Part shown: piece after piece, positions 1-8,908 of the stretch
Position numbering within the stretch: position 1 is the stretch's first letter
How the letters are laid out: each line of letters begins with the position of its first letter
Source of the DNA: Hydrogenophaga intermedia
GTDB taxonomy: Bacteria; Pseudomonadota; Gammaproteobacteria; Burkholderiales; Burkholderiaceae_C
DNA length: 64,000 bases
Assembly (NCBI RefSeq): GCF_023715105.1
Contig: NZ_JAMBNO010000010.1
Coordinates: forward strand, 124,001 to 188,000
Reading direction: 5' to 3'
Position numbers and translations under genes: made by a program
The notes under the pieces: model-generated
Database searches by the model: none
Told to the model about the DNA's origin: nothing
What the model saw: only the letters and a program-made list of their open reading frames with translations

Positions 1-581
1 CGCAACGTGTAGCCGGCGAACCCGAAACCCTTGGCCACCTCGGTGGCGCGGGCGCGGAAGCGCTCGATGGCTTGGGTCTGCACCTGCGATTCCAGCGCGA
101 GGCGGGCCTCACGCGAGAGCGAGAAACCCATGCTTGAGACCGTCATGGACTGGATGCGCCCGGAGACCTCGCCGATGCGGGCGATATCGCGTCCCTCGAT
201 CACAACCTCGGCCTGGCCCTGCCAGCCGCTGATGCGGCCATTGCTGCCATAGCGCGGGAACAGACGCAGGTTGCCGGTGCGCACCTCGAGCTGCTGCGGC
301 CGCGCCTGGCCCTGGGCGGCGGCCAGTGCCGAATCCACCGCCTGCTTGAGCTGGTTCTGCACCGTCACCGGATCGGCACCCTCCTTGGTGGTGCCCAGCA
401 CCACGGTCAGCCAGTCCTGCGGCACCTCCATGTGGCCGCTGGCGGACAGGCTCACGATGTTGGCGGGCACCTCGGCGGCCTGGGCCCAGACGGGCGCGGT
501 CGCAGCACACAACAAGGCGGTGGTCGCGAGCGCACGGCGCCACGCGACCGGCACACGGCGGGTCGGCAGTGAAAGGGTCAT
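1..581 (-). CDS. SIMPL (DUF541) domain protein, partial
   Basis: This is the N-terminal 193 residues of a periplasmic SIMPL/DUF541 protein; the 3' end lies beyond base 1. The start at 581 is followed by an arginine-rich n-region, a hydrophobic stretch (ATTALLCAATAPVWA) and a likely cleavage site after AWA-type residues, so a Sec signal peptide is present. The mature part begins VSLSASGHMEVPQDW, typical of the domain, which reads as a repeated alpha/beta unit. Members are implicated in envelope or oxidative stress, but the molecular role is not established. The gene lies 17 bases after a small secreted protein, probably in one transcript. Family assignment is by pattern; function is open. Confidence 0.8.
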   Translation of the reverse strand, partial: MTLSLPTRRVPVAWRRALATTALLCAATAPVWAQAAEVPANIVSLSASGHMEVPQDWLTVVLGTTKEGADPVTVQNQLKQAVDSALAAAQGQARPQQLEVRTGNLRLFPRYGSNGRISGWQGQAEVVIEGRDIARIGEVSGRIQSMTVSSMGFSLSREARLALESQVQTQAIERFRARATEVAKGFGFAGYTL

Positions 582-598
582 GGGAAATATTGGGGGGT

Positions 599-898
599 TC
601 AGTGTTGTTTGCGGCTGGACTCGAAAGGGGGCTGTTCGCGCAACTGCTCGCGAAGGCGCTGACGCTCCTCCACGGACAGGCGAAACGGTTTGGCCCCGTC
701 GTCCATGTCGTCAAACGGCTGGCGCAAGGCATCGCGCAAACGCGTGGGTGCGCGCGCATCGCCGCCGTCGACCGAAATGGGCATCACCGCCGCTGCATCG
801 TGCGCCGGCACGCGAAACTCGTCGCGCGCACGTTCGGCGTTTGCGAGCGCAAGGCTGGCGCTCAGCATGGCAAGGGATCCCATCCAGATGGACTTCAT
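599..898 (-). CDS. small secreted hypothetical protein
   Basis: This encodes a 99-residue protein that I do not recognise. It starts MKSIWMGSLAMLSASLALANA, a clear signal peptide with cleavage expected near ALANA, leaving about 78 charged residues. The C-terminal half is rich in Arg, Glu and Gln (LSVEERQRLREQLREQ) and probably helical. I chose the start at 898 over an upstream one at 928 because it places the signal peptide at the N-terminus. It ends 17 bases before the SIMPL gene, so the two envelope proteins are probably co-transcribed, diverging from ompR. It could be a periplasmic partner of the SIMPL protein; that is inference only. Confidence 0.6.
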   Translation of the reverse strand: MKSIWMGSLAMLSASLALANAERARDEFRVPAHDAAAVMPISVDGGDARAPTRLRDALRQPFDDMDDGAKPFRLSVEERQRLREQLREQPPFESSRKQH

Positions 899-1009
899 GG
901 TGCGGTCGAGTATGGCCAGACGGATCATTGTGCGAGTGACCTGCAGGTCAAGTCACTGACAGTGCAGGCAATATCTGTAACCACCTGTCAAGAAAACAAA
1001 AAACGAGCA

Positions 1010-1036
1010 TTGACAAGCACTTGCCGCTGCCAGAAT
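1010..1036 (+). promoter_or_regulatory. possible ompR-envZ promoter
   Basis: A perfect TTGACA lies at 1010-1015 and CAGAAT, a four-of-six match to the -10 box, at 1031-1036. The 15-base spacing is short, so this is a weak call. It sits in the 170-base gap between the divergent secreted-protein gene and ompR, the only place for an ompR promoter. Confidence 0.3.
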
Positions 1037-1068
1037 CGCGTTTGTTACATTTCACGGAAGTTGCACCC

Positions 1069-1800
1069 ATGCCACAGAACCACTCGCGTCCGAACAAGGT
1101 GCTGGTCGTCGATGACGACGTACGCATCCGCGACCTGTTGCGCCGCTACCTCATGCAGGAAGGCTTCGAGGTCATGCTGGCCGAAGACGGCAAGGCCCTC
1201 AACCGCGTGCTGCAGCGAGAGGCCGTGGACCTCATCGTGCTCGACCTCATGATGCCGGGCGAGGACGGTCTGTCGATCTGCCGGCGCCTGCGCGCCAACG
1301 GTGATCGCACCCCCATCATCATGCTGACGGCCAAGAGCGAGGATGTGGACCGCATTGTCGGCCTCGAGGTGGGCGCCGACGACTATCTGGGCAAGCCCTT
1401 CAATCCGCGCGAGCTGTTGGCACGCATTCATGCGGTGCTGCGGCGCCGCCCGCCCGCCGAGGTGCCTGGCGCACCCTCGCAGGATGCCGAGGTCGTGAAG
1501 TTCGGACCCTACGAATTCGATCTCAGCCTTCGAACCCTTCGCAAGGATGGCCAGGACCTGCCGCTGACCACCGGCGAGTTCGCGATGCTCAAGGCGCTGG
1601 TGCGCCACCCGCGCCAGCCGCTGTCGCGCGAGAAACTGGCCCAGTTGGCACGCGGGCGGGAGTTCGAGCCCTTCGATCGCAGCCTGGATGTTCAGGTCTC
1701 GCGCCTGCGCAAGCTGATCGAGGAGGATGCCTCCTCGCCGCGCTACCTGCAGACGGTGTGGGGCGTGGGCTACGTTTTCGTGCCGGATGGCAACTCCTGA
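1069..1800 (+). CDS. ompR: OmpR-type response regulator
   Basis: This 243-residue two-component response regulator pairs with the kinase encoded just downstream. The receiver domain (about residues 10-125) has the acidic cluster VVDDD at 14-17, phospho-acceptor Asp59 in IVLDLMMPG, the conserved Thr in MLTAKS and Lys in YLGKPF. A C-terminal winged-helix DNA-binding domain (about 150-240) ends with the family motif VWGVGYVF. I chose the ATG at 1069 because the reading frame upstream of it is not conserved-looking. By family knowledge it controls porin and osmolarity genes; the targets here cannot be read from the sequence. The gap to envZ is nine bases, so they form an operon. Confidence 0.93.
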   Translation: MPQNHSRPNKVLVVDDDVRIRDLLRRYLMQEGFEVMLAEDGKALNRVLQREAVDLIVLDLMMPGEDGLSICRRLRANGDRTPIIMLTAKSEDVDRIVGLEVGADDYLGKPFNPRELLARIHAVLRRRPPAEVPGAPSQDAEVVKFGPYEFDLSLRTLRKDGQDLPLTTGEFAMLKALVRHPRQPLSREKLAQLARGREFEPFDRSLDVQVSRLRKLIEEDASSPRYLQTVWGVGYVFVPDGNS

Positions 1801-1809
1801 AGGCCTTGC

Positions 1810-3216
1810 ATGGCAATGGACAGCGAATCGCGCGTCCCGTTCGAGACCGAACCCACCTCGCTGGAGACCGCGCCGGCGCCGCTGGAGGTGCGGCCCACGC
1901 GCGGCGTGAGCCTGTTCTGGCGCACCTTCTTCTTCCTCACGCTGCTGCTCACCGGTTGCATCGTGGCCTGGCTGCAGACCTTTCGCGCACTGGAGTACGA
2001 ACCCCGGGCGCTGCAGAGTGCGCAGCAGCTGGCCTCCCTGGTCAACCTCAGCCGTGCCGCCCTGGTGCATTCGGACGCGATCGCACGCGTCTCACTGGTC
2101 AAGACGCTGGCCGCGGAAGAAGGCCTGCGCATTGCCCCGCGTGAGCCCAACGACACCTTCAAGGTCTACGACGTCGACGCCCTGAGTCGCAACGTGGCCA
2201 GCCAGTTGCAGATGCGGCTGGGCGCCGACACGGTGGTTGCGCGCGAGGTCAACGGACAGACAGGTCTGTGGATCGGCTTCACCATCGATGGCGACCAGTA
2301 CTGGCTGCTGACCGACCCCTCACGCATCGGCCCGGTGGCCGGCACCACCTGGCTCATCTGGCTTGGCACGGCCGCCCTGCTCTCGCTCACGGGTGCCGCG
2401 CTGATCGCGCGCCTCATCAACCGCCCGCTCAAGAAACTCTCGTTCGCGGCCAGCCGTGTGCGCGAGGGCGACTTCAACGCCAGCCAGCTCAACGAGACCG
2501 TGGCCACCAGCGAAATCCGCGAAGTCAACATCGGCTTCAACCGCATGGCGCAGCGGCTGTCCAAGATCGAGCAGGATCGCGCGCTCATGCTCGCCGGCAT
2601 TTCGCACGACCTGCGAACACCATTGGCCCGGCTGCGGCTGGAGACCGAGATGAGCGTGGCCGATCCGCAGGCGCGCGAGCACATGTCGGCCGATATCGAG
2701 CAGGTCAACGCCATCATCGACAAGTTCCTCGACTACGCGCGCCCGGACAACCTGCAGGCCACCGAGGTCAGCCTCAATGAGGTGATCGATGCCGCCGTGT
2801 TCTCGCTCGGCGATGACCCCAACACCATCATCAAGACGCGTATCGAGTCGGACACGCGGGTGATGGGCGATGCGGTGGAGCTCAAGCGCGTGTTCAGCAA
2901 CCTGCTGGAAAACGCGGTCCGCTATGGCCGCAACCCCGACACCGGCGTGGTGCAGATCGACATCGCCGCCAAACCCAAGGACGATGCGGTGCTGGTGAAG
3001 CTGCGCGACCACGGCCAGGGCGTCAGCCCCGAACAGCTCACGCAACTCACACAACCCTTCTTCCGCGGCGACGCGGCGCGCTCGGACGCCACCGGCACGG
3101 GTCTCGGCCTGGCCATTGTGGAACGCGCCGTCGCGCGCATGGGCGGGCGCTTCGCGCTGGCCAACAGCAGCACCGGGGGGCTGGCGGCGCACATCAAGCT
3201 GCGCCGTGCGGGGTGA
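1810..3216 (+). CDS. envZ: EnvZ-type sensor histidine kinase
   Basis: This is a 468-residue inner-membrane sensor kinase. A cytoplasmic N-terminal tail of about 33 residues precedes membrane segment 1 (about 34-54). A periplasmic loop of roughly 120 residues follows, then membrane segment 2 (about 178-202) and a HAMP linker. The H-box GISHDLRTPLARL places the phosphorylated histidine at residue 266. The N-box (NLLENAVRYG), the G1 motif (DHGQGV) and the G2 motif (GTGLGLAI) of the ATPase domain are intact. The N-terminal tail is longer than in E. coli EnvZ. It follows ompR by nine bases and converges on ispF 30 bases downstream. Confidence 0.92.
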   Translation: MAMDSESRVPFETEPTSLETAPAPLEVRPTRGVSLFWRTFFFLTLLLTGCIVAWLQTFRALEYEPRALQSAQQLASLVNLSRAALVHSDAIARVSLVKTLAAEEGLRIAPREPNDTFKVYDVDALSRNVASQLQMRLGADTVVAREVNGQTGLWIGFTIDGDQYWLLTDPSRIGPVAGTTWLIWLGTAALLSLTGAALIARLINRPLKKLSFAASRVREGDFNASQLNETVATSEIREVNIGFNRMAQRLSKIEQDRALMLAGISHDLRTPLARLRLETEMSVADPQAREHMSADIEQVNAIIDKFLDYARPDNLQATEVSLNEVIDAAVFSLGDDPNTIIKTRIESDTRVMGDAVELKRVFSNLLENAVRYGRNPDTGVVQIDIAAKPKDDAVLVKLRDHGQGVSPEQLTQLTQPFFRGDAARSDATGTGLGLAIVERAVARMGGRFALANSSTGGLAAHIKLRRAG

Positions 3217-3246
3217 CACGAACGACCCCGCGTCGCGCCGTCTGCG

Positions 3247-3729
3247 CTATCCGGCAATCAGCAACACCACCGCGCGCGCCTCGATCGCTTCACCCCGCCC
3301 CACCGGGCCCAGCTTCTCGGCCGTCTTGGCCTTCACGTTCACCTGCGAGGGCTGCAGATCGAGCAGCGCTGCGATGCGCTCGACCATGGCCGGGATGTGC
3401 GGCGCCAGTTTGGGCGCTTGCGCGATGACGGTGCTGTCGATGTTGCCGATCGCGTAGCCCGCCGCCCGCACACGACGCGCAGCCTCGGCCAGCAGCACGC
3501 CCGAATCGGCACCTTTGAAGCGTTCGTCGGTGTCCGGGAAGTGGCGACCGATGTCGCCCAGCGCGGCCGCACCAAGCAGCGCATCGGTGATGGCGTGCAA
3601 CAGGGCGTCGGCGTCGGAATGGCCAAGCAGGCCATGCGTGTGCGGCACGGTGATGCCGCCCAGCACCAGCGGGCGGTCGGTGACGAGGCGGTGGACGTCC
3701 CAGCCTTCGCCGATGCGAAGCGTGCTCAT
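3247..3729 (-). CDS. ispF: 2-C-methyl-D-erythritol 2,4-cyclodiphosphate synthase
   Basis: IspF converts CDP-methylerythritol 2-phosphate to the cyclic diphosphate in the non-mevalonate isoprenoid pathway. The 160-residue product has the usual length. The metal site is visible as GWDVHR near the N-terminus and [12 protein letters not shown] at about residues 36-47, followed by [13 protein letters not shown] and the C-terminal [16 protein letters not shown] loop. Its ATG overlaps the ispD stop by four bases (ATGA), so the two consecutive enzymes of the pathway are translationally coupled. Confidence 0.97.
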   Translation of the reverse strand: MSTLRIGEGWDVHRLVTDRPLVLGGITVPHTHGLLGHSDADALLHAITDALLGAAALGDIGRHFPDTDERFKGADSGVLLAEAARRVRAAGYAIGNIDSTVIAQAPKLAPHIPAMVERIAALLDLQPSQVNVKAKTAEKLGPVGRGEAIEARAVVLLIAG

Positions 3730-4421
3730 GTACGGCTCCTGAGGATGGCTTCGGCCAATGCGAAGTCGTGCGGATAGGTGACCTTGAGATTGCTGGCGCG
3801 GCCTTCCACCAACCGGGGCTGCGCACCGCTGCGCTCGATGGCGCTGGCTTCGTCGGTGATGCCCGCAAAGCCGCTGGCGCGCGCAACCGCCAATGCGGCG
3901 TGCAGGTCACCCAGGCGGAACATCTGCGGCGTCTGCGCCAGCCACTTGTGCTCGCGGGGTACGGTCTGCTGCACGCGCCCACCGGCTTCGGCCTTGAGGG
4001 TATCGGGCAGGGGCAAGGCCAGCAGGCCGCCCACCGGGTCGTCGCGACAGGCATCGATCAGTGCGCCGATTTCCTGTGGGGTAACGAGGCAGCGCGCGGC
4101 GTCGTGCACCAGCACCCAGTCGTTGTCGGGCACACCCGACTCGCGCAATGCCTGCAGCCCGTTGAACACGCTCTCGGCACGCGTGGCGCCGCCGCGGCGA
4201 ACCGCTTCGATGCCCGCCAGCTCGGTCCAGTGGGCGTCATCGGGTGCGATCACCACCAGCACGCGCTCGATGGCAGACACGGCACGCAGTGCCGCCAGGG
4301 TGTGTGCCAGCAGCGGGCGGCCCAGCAAGGCCTGGTATTGCTTGGGCAGCACCGTGCCTGCACGCGAGCCACTGCCCGCCGCGGGCAACAAGGCATGGCA
4401 GCGGGCAACGGTGGAGGTCAT
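3726..4421 (-). CDS. ispD: 2-C-methyl-D-erythritol 4-phosphate cytidylyltransferase
   Basis: IspD transfers CMP to methylerythritol phosphate, the step before the kinase IspE and the cyclase IspF. The nucleotide-binding signature [12 protein letters not shown] is followed by [19 protein letters not shown] and the C-terminal [15 protein letters not shown] are also typical. I chose the ATG at 4421 (231 residues), as it gives the family's usual N-terminus. An in-frame ATG at 4451 would add ten residues but lies only about five bases after the predicted transcription start. It overlaps ispF by four bases and is divergent from mfd. Confidence 0.95.
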   Translation of the reverse strand: MTSTVARCHALLPAAGSGSRAGTVLPKQYQALLGRPLLAHTLAALRAVSAIERVLVVIAPDDAHWTELAGIEAVRRGGATRAESVFNGLQALRESGVPDNDWVLVHDAARCLVTPQEIGALIDACRDDPVGGLLALPLPDTLKAEAGGRVQQTVPREHKWLAQTPQMFRLGDLHAALAVARASGFAGITDEASAIERSGAQPRLVEGRASNLKVTYPHDFALAEAILRSRT

Positions 4422-4462
4422 GGCGGGAATTGGGGCGTTGGCAAGGCTCATAGGCGCTCGCC

Positions 4463-4472
4463 ATTCTAGAAT
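4463..4472. promoter_or_regulatory. palindromic divergent -10 element between ispD and mfd
   Basis: The 10-base perfect palindrome ATTCTAGAAT contains TAGAAT (five of six to the -10 consensus) on both strands: 4467-4472 forward and 4468-4463 reverse. It would place starts near 4480 for mfd and near 4456 for ispD. No convincing -35 box was seen on either side, so this is a suggestion from symmetry and position. Confidence 0.4.
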
Positions 4473-4481
4473 TCGCCCATC

Positions 4482-4511
4482 ACACCCCCGGCTTCAAGCG
4501 CCCGGGGGTGT
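4482..4511 (+). promoter_or_regulatory. hairpin at the 5' end of the mfd leader
   Basis: A perfect 10-base stem (ACACCCCCGG at 4482-4491 with CCGGGGGTGT at 4502-4511) encloses a 10-base loop. It is followed by only two or three T residues, so it is a poor intrinsic terminator. If transcription starts near 4480, the hairpin caps the 5' end of the mfd message 42 bases before the start codon. It could protect the mRNA or attenuate it. Confidence 0.5.
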
Positions 4512-4553
4512 TTGCCATTGGTGCCCCTCAGGTGCCTCATCGGTGCTTTTTCA

Positions 4554-7500
4554 ATGCCCTTTCCCCTGCCTTCTTTGAGCCCCGGCAAGCGCCACACCCT
4601 GCCCCAGCCCGTGGGTTCGGCCGATGCACTGTGGCTGGCCCGCCTGGCCGAACGCGAGCTGACCCAGGGCCGCCTGACCGCCATTTTCACGGCCGACGCC
4701 AACGACGCGCAGCGCCTCATCGACGAGCTCGCGTTCTTCGCACCGGCCCTGCGCGTGACGTTGTTCCCCGATTGGGAAACGCTGCCCTACGACACCTTCT
4801 CGCCGCACCAGGACCTCATCAGCGAGCGGCTGGCCACGCTCTGGCGCATCTCGCAGCGCCAGCACGACGGCGGCGCCGACGTGGTGCTGGTGCCCGCCAC
4901 CACGGCGCTGTACCGGCTGGCGCCGCCAGCCTTCCTGGCCGGCTACACCTTCCAGTTCAAGGTGAAGCAAAAGCTGGACGAAGCGCGCCTGAAAAGCCAG
5001 CTCACGCTCGCGGGCTACAACCACGTGACGCAGGTGGTGAGCCCCGGCGAGTACGCGGTGCGTGGCGGGCTGATCGACCTCTTTCCCATGGGCAGCCCCG
5101 TGCCTTACCGCGTGGACCTGTTCGACGACGAGATCGACAGCATCCGCACCTTCGACCCGGACAGCCAGCGCAGCCTCTACCCGGTGAACGAGGTGCGCTT
5201 GCTGCCGGGCCGCGAGTTCCCGATGGACGAAGCCGCGCGCGCCAAATTCCGGGCCCGCTGGCGCGAACTGCTCGAAGGCGACCCGACCAAGAGCCGCATC
5301 TACAAGGACATGGGCAACGGCGTCGCCACCGCCGGCATCGAGTACTACCTGCCGCTGTTCTTCGACGACACGGCGACGGTCTTCGACTACCTGGGGGGAG
5401 CGGCCACCCTGGTGCTGCACGGTGAACTCGAGCCCGCGTTCCAGCGGTTCTGGCAGGACACGCGCGAGCGCCACCGCCTGCTGCAGGGCGACCCGGAACG
5501 GCCCGTGCTGCCGCCAGAGGCCTTGTTCCTCAACGCCGAACAGTTCTTCACCGCCGCCAAGGCGCATGTGCAAGTGGTGATGCGCCCGGGCGCCAACGAC
5601 GTCACCGACAGCGCCTTCGCGCAAAAACTGCCCGATCTGTCCGTCGTGCGCGGCGCCGAAGACCCGCTGGCTCGGCTGCAGGCACACATCCGCGTCACAC
5701 CCGACCGCGTGCTGCTGCTGGCCGAGAGCGACGGTCGCCGCGAGAGCCTGCTCGATTTCCTGCGCGCCAGCGGCCTGAACCCACCCGCGTTCGACGGCCT
5801 GGCCGAGTTCGAACGCAGCGACGAGAAGACCGGCATCGCAACCGCCGCGCTCAACACCGGCTTCGCCTGGGTCGACGGCGGCATCCACTTCGTCACCGAG
5901 ACCGAACTCTTCGCCGCCGGCCCCACCGCGCGGCGGCGCAAGAAGCAGGAGCAGGTCAGCGACGTCGAAGCGCTCATCAAGGATCTGTCGGAACTCAACG
6001 TGGGCGACCCAGTGGTGCACACGCAGCACGGCATCGGCCGCTACCGGGGTCTGGTCAATCTCGACATGGGCGAGAAGAACGCCGACGGCACGCCCGCGCT
6101 GCAGGAGTTCCTGCACCTGGAGTACGCCGACAAGGCCGTGCTGTACGTGCCGGTGAGTCAGCTTCAACTGATCGGCCGCTACACCGGCGTGAGTGCCGAC
6201 GAAGCGCCACTGCACAAGCTGGGCAGCGGCCAGTGGGAAAAGGCCAAACGCAAGGCCGCCGAGCAGGTGCGCGACGCCGCGGCCGAGCTGCTCAACATCT
6301 ATGCGCGCCGCGCGGCGCGCCAGGGCCACCCGTTCCGCTACTCACCGCAGGACTACGAGGCCTTCGCCAACGATTTCGGCTTCGAGGAAACGGCGGACCA
6401 GCGCGCCGCCATCCACGCGGTCATCCAGGACATGATCAGCCCGCGCCCGATGGACCGGCTGGTCTGCGGCGATGTCGGCTTCGGCAAGACCGAGGTGGCC
6501 CTGCGCGCGGCCTTCGTGGCCGTCACCGGTGGCAAGCAGGTGGCCTTCCTCGCGCCCACCACGTTGCTGGCCGAGCAGCACTACCAGACGCTGGTCGACC
6601 GCTTCGGCAAATGGCCGGTGAAGATCGCCGAGATGAGCCGCTTCCGATCGCAGAAAGAGATCACGGCCGCGTTGAAGGGCATCAGCGACGGCTCGGTGGA
6701 CATCGTGGTGGGCACGCACAAGCTGCTGAGCGAGAAGACGCAGTTCAAGAACCTGGGGTTGCTCATCATCGACGAGGAACACCGCTTCGGCGTGCGCCAC
6801 AAGGAGGCTATGAAGGCCTTGCGTGCGGAGGTCGATGTACTCACCCTCACCGCCACGCCGATCCCGCGCACGCTGGGCATGGCGCGCGAAGGCCTGCGCG
6901 ATCTCTCGGTGATCGCCACCGCGCCGCAGCGGCGCCTCGCCATCAAGACCTTCGTGCGCAACGAAGGCCAGGGCGTGATCCGCGAAGCCGTGTTGCGCGA
7001 GTTGAAGCGCGGCGGGCAGGTCTACTTCCTGCACAACGAGGTCGAGACGATCGAGAACCGCAGGAAAAAACTCGAGGAGATCCTGCCCGAGGCGCGCATC
7101 GCCATCGCGCACGGCCAGATGCCCGAGCGCGATCTGGAGCGCGTGATGCGCGACTTCGTGGCGCAACGCTTCAACGTGCTGCTGTGCTCCACCATCATCG
7201 AGACCGGCATCGACGTGCCGACGGCCAACACCATCGTCATCAGCCGGGCCGACAAGTTCGGGCTGGCGCAGCTGCACCAGCTGCGCGGCCGCGTGGGCCG
7301 CAGCCACCACCAGGCCTATGCCTACCTGCTGGTGCCCGAGATCGACGGCCTGACCAAACAGGCCGCACAGCGCCTGGACGCGATCCAGCAGATGGAGGAA
7401 CTCGGCAGCGGCTTCTACCTGGCCATGCACGACCTGGAGATCCGCGGCGCTGGCGAGGTGCTGGGGGAGAACCAGAGCGGCAACATGCTGGAGGTGGGCT

Positions 7501-8042
7501 TCCAGCTCTACAACGAGATGCTGTCGGAGGCGGTGAGATCGCTCAAGGCCGGGCGCGAGCCCGACCTGCTGGCGCCCCTCTCCGTGACCACCGACATCAA
7601 CCTGCGCGCCCCTGCCCTGCTGCCCAACGACTACTGCGGCGACGTGCACCTGCGCCTCTCGTTCTACAAGAAACTCGCCACCGCCAGATCCACCGACCAG
7701 GTGGATGCGCTGCTCGAGGAAATCGTGGACCGCTTCGGCAAACTGCCGCCGCAGGCGCAGACGCTGGTCGACGTGCACCGCCTGCGCGTGCTCTCGCAAC
7801 CCTATGGCGTGGTCAAGGTCGACGCCGCGCCCGGCGTCACCACCATCACCTTCAAGCCGAACCCGCCCATCGAGCCGATGCGCATCATCGAGCTGATCCA
7901 GAAGCACAAGCACATCAAGCTCGCGGGCAACGAGAAGCTGCGCATCGAACGCGCGCTGCCCGAGGTGAAAGACCGCGTACAGCTCGTGCGCGACGTGCTG
8001 CGCTCGCTCGGCCAACCGATCAAACCCACCGAAACCGCATGA
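4554..8042 (+). CDS. mfd: transcription-repair coupling factor
   Basis: Mfd is the ATP-driven translocase that removes stalled RNA polymerase from DNA lesions and recruits UvrA. The 1162-residue product has the full layout: an N-terminal UvrB-like region, a CarD-like RNA-polymerase interaction domain (about 485-560, LNVGDPVVHTQHGIGRY), and a RecG-like motor with Walker A (GDVGFGKTEVALRA). The DEAD-like box is DEEHRFGV, followed by TATPIPRTLGMA and TIIETGIDVP, then the C-terminal TRCF domain. I chose the ATG at 4554; an earlier in-frame ATG at 4512 lies inside the leader hairpin. Its stop overlaps serB. UvrB is encoded 9 kb away on the other strand. Confidence 0.97.
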   Translation: MPFPLPSLSPGKRHTLPQPVGSADALWLARLAERELTQGRLTAIFTADANDAQRLIDELAFFAPALRVTLFPDWETLPYDTFSPHQDLISERLATLWRISQRQHDGGADVVLVPATTALYRLAPPAFLAGYTFQFKVKQKLDEARLKSQLTLAGYNHVTQVVSPGEYAVRGGLIDLFPMGSPVPYRVDLFDDEIDSIRTFDPDSQRSLYPVNEVRLLPGREFPMDEAARAKFRARWRELLEGDPTKSRIYKDMGNGVATAGIEYYLPLFFDDTATVFDYLGGAATLVLHGELEPAFQRFWQDTRERHRLLQGDPERPVLPPEALFLNAEQFFTAAKAHVQVVMRPGANDVTDSAFAQKLPDLSVVRGAEDPLARLQAHIRVTPDRVLLLAESDGRRESLLDFLRASGLNPPAFDGLAEFERSDEKTGIATAALNTGFAWVDGGIHFVTETELFAAGPTARRRKKQEQVSDVEALIKDLSELNVGDPVVHTQHGIGRYRGLVNLDMGEKNADGTPALQEFLHLEYADKAVLYVPVSQLQLIGRYTGVSADEAPLHKLGSGQWEKAKRKAAEQVRDAAAELLNIYARRAARQGHPFRYSPQDYEAFANDFGFEETADQRAAIHAVIQDMISPRPMDRLVCGDVGFGKTEVALRAAFVAVTGGKQVAFLAPTTLLAEQHYQTLVDRFGKWPVKIAEMSRFRSQKEITAALKGISDGSVDIVVGTHKLLSEKTQFKNLGLLIIDEEHRFGVRHKEAMKALRAEVDVLTLTATPIPRTLGMAREGLRDLSVIATAPQRRLAIKTFVRNEGQGVIREAVLRELKRGGQVYFLHNEVETIENRRKKLEEILPEARIAIAHGQMPERDLERVMRDFVAQRFNVLLCSTIIETGIDVPTANTIVISRADKFGLAQLHQLRGRVGRSHHQAYAYLLVPEIDGLTKQAAQRLDAIQQMEELGSGFYLAMHDLEIRGAGEVLGENQSGNMLEVGFQLYNEMLSEAVRSLKAGREPDLLAPLSVTTDINLRAPALLPNDYCGDVHLRLSFYKKLATARSTDQVDALLEEIVDRFGKLPPQAQTLVDVHRLRVLSQPYGVVKVDAAPGVTTITFKPNPPIEPMRIIELIQKHKHIKLAGNEKLRIERALPEVKDRVQLVRDVLRSLGQPIKPTETA

Positions 8043-8776
8043 CCACCGCCCAGAACACCGCCCGGACCATCGCCCCCGGCCTCACCACGCGCGGCTTCAC
8101 GCCGCCCCTCAAGCTGCGCGACTTCAAGCTCATCGCCTTCGACATGGACTCCACGCTGATCAGCATCGAGTGCGTGGACGAGATCGCCGACGCCGTCGGC
8201 AAGAAGGAAGAGGTGGCTGCCATCACCGAAGCCGCCATGCGCGGTGAGATCGCCGACTACAAGGAAAGCCTGCGTCAGCGCGTGGCCCTGCTCAAAGGCG
8301 TGACCGTGGCCGACATGGAGCGCGTCTACGTCGAGCGCCTGCGTATCAACCCCGGCGCGGCGGAACTCATCAACGCCTGCAAGGCCGCCGGGTTGAAGGT
8401 GCTTCTGGTTTCGGGCGGTTTCACCTTCTTCGCCCACCGCGTGCGCGACACCCTCGGCATCGACTTCGTGCGCGCCAACGTGCTTGAAGTGGCCAGCGGC
8501 CCGAACTGCGGCGAACTCACCGGTCGCCTGGTGAACCAGCCCTGGGGCGACATCTGTGACGGCGTGGAAAAGCGCCGGACCTTGCTCGAAGTGGCTTCGC
8601 TGCTGGGCGCCGAACCGCACGAGTGCATTGCCATGGGCGACGGTGCCAACGACCTGCCCATGATGCGCGAGGCCGGCCTGTCGGTGGCCTACCACGCCAA
8701 GCCGGCGGTGCGCGAGCAGGCCATGGTGTCGATCGAGACCGGCGGGCTGGACCGCTTGTTGGAGGTGCTGCGCTGA
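8039..8776 (+). CDS. serB: phosphoserine phosphatase
   Basis: SerB hydrolyses phosphoserine to serine, the last step of serine synthesis. The 245-residue HAD-superfamily protein shows motif I as FDMDSTLI, the substrate-binding glutamate in SIECVDEIAD, motif II Ser in LLVSGGFTFF, and motif III/IV in EKRRTL and AMGDGANDLPMM. It lacks the long N-terminal ACT-like extension of E. coli SerB, as in many betaproteobacteria. Its ATG overlaps the mfd stop by four bases, so it is coupled to mfd, and a strong hairpin terminator follows 20 bases downstream. Confidence 0.95.
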   Translation: MTTAQNTARTIAPGLTTRGFTPPLKLRDFKLIAFDMDSTLISIECVDEIADAVGKKEEVAAITEAAMRGEIADYKESLRQRVALLKGVTVADMERVYVERLRINPGAAELINACKAAGLKVLLVSGGFTFFAHRVRDTLGIDFVRANVLEVASGPNCGELTGRLVNQPWGDICDGVEKRRTLLEVASLLGAEPHECIAMGDGANDLPMMREAGLSVAYHAKPAVREQAMVSIETGGLDRLLEVLR

Positions 8777-8796
8777 ATCGGGCGCCGCGCAATGAA

Positions 8797-8824
8797 AAAG
8801 GCCTGCACCGGGGTGCAGGCCTTT
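8797..8824. terminator. terminator after serB, between convergent serB and tRNA-Val
   Basis: A perfect 13-base inverted repeat (AAAGGCCTGCACC with its complement) has only two bases between the arms, so the inner pairs must open. A-rich and T-rich flanks lie on both sides, so it can work in both directions: it ends mfd-serB on the plus strand and the tRNA transcript on the minus strand. Confidence 0.8.
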
Positions 8825-8831
8825 CAGGTTC

Positions 8832-8906
8832 TGGTGGGCGGTGCAGGGTTCGAACCTGCGACCCCTGCCGTGTGAAGGCAGTGCTCTACCACTGAGCTAA
8901 CCGCCC
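8832..8906 (-). tRNA. tRNA-Val (anticodon CAC)
   Basis: The minus-strand sequence folds as a complete tRNA. The acceptor stem is GGGCGGT/ACCGCCC with an encoded CCA. The D-arm reads TAGCTCAGTGGTAGAGC. The anticodon stem CTGCC/GGCAG encloses TTCACAC, so the anticodon is CAC (valine, GUG codons). The T-arm reads GCAGGTTCGAACCCTGC. The 5' end is at 8906 and the CCA ends at 8832. A TATAAT box on the same strand lies about 36 bases upstream of the 5' end. Confidence 0.96.
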
Positions 8907-8908
8907 GA

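Noticed and set aside
4482..4511. Intrinsic terminator upstream of mfd
   Set aside because: The stem is strong but is not followed by a T-run in either direction, so I list it as a leader hairpin.
4551..6329. A 592-codon minus-strand frame opposite mfd
   Set aside because: High GC content removes stop codons in the frame opposite a real gene. The peptide is low-complexity and mfd is unmistakable on the other strand.
8832..8906. tRNA-Val as an integration site of a mobile element
   Set aside because: No integrase, no direct repeat of the tRNA end and no foreign genes are seen on either side.
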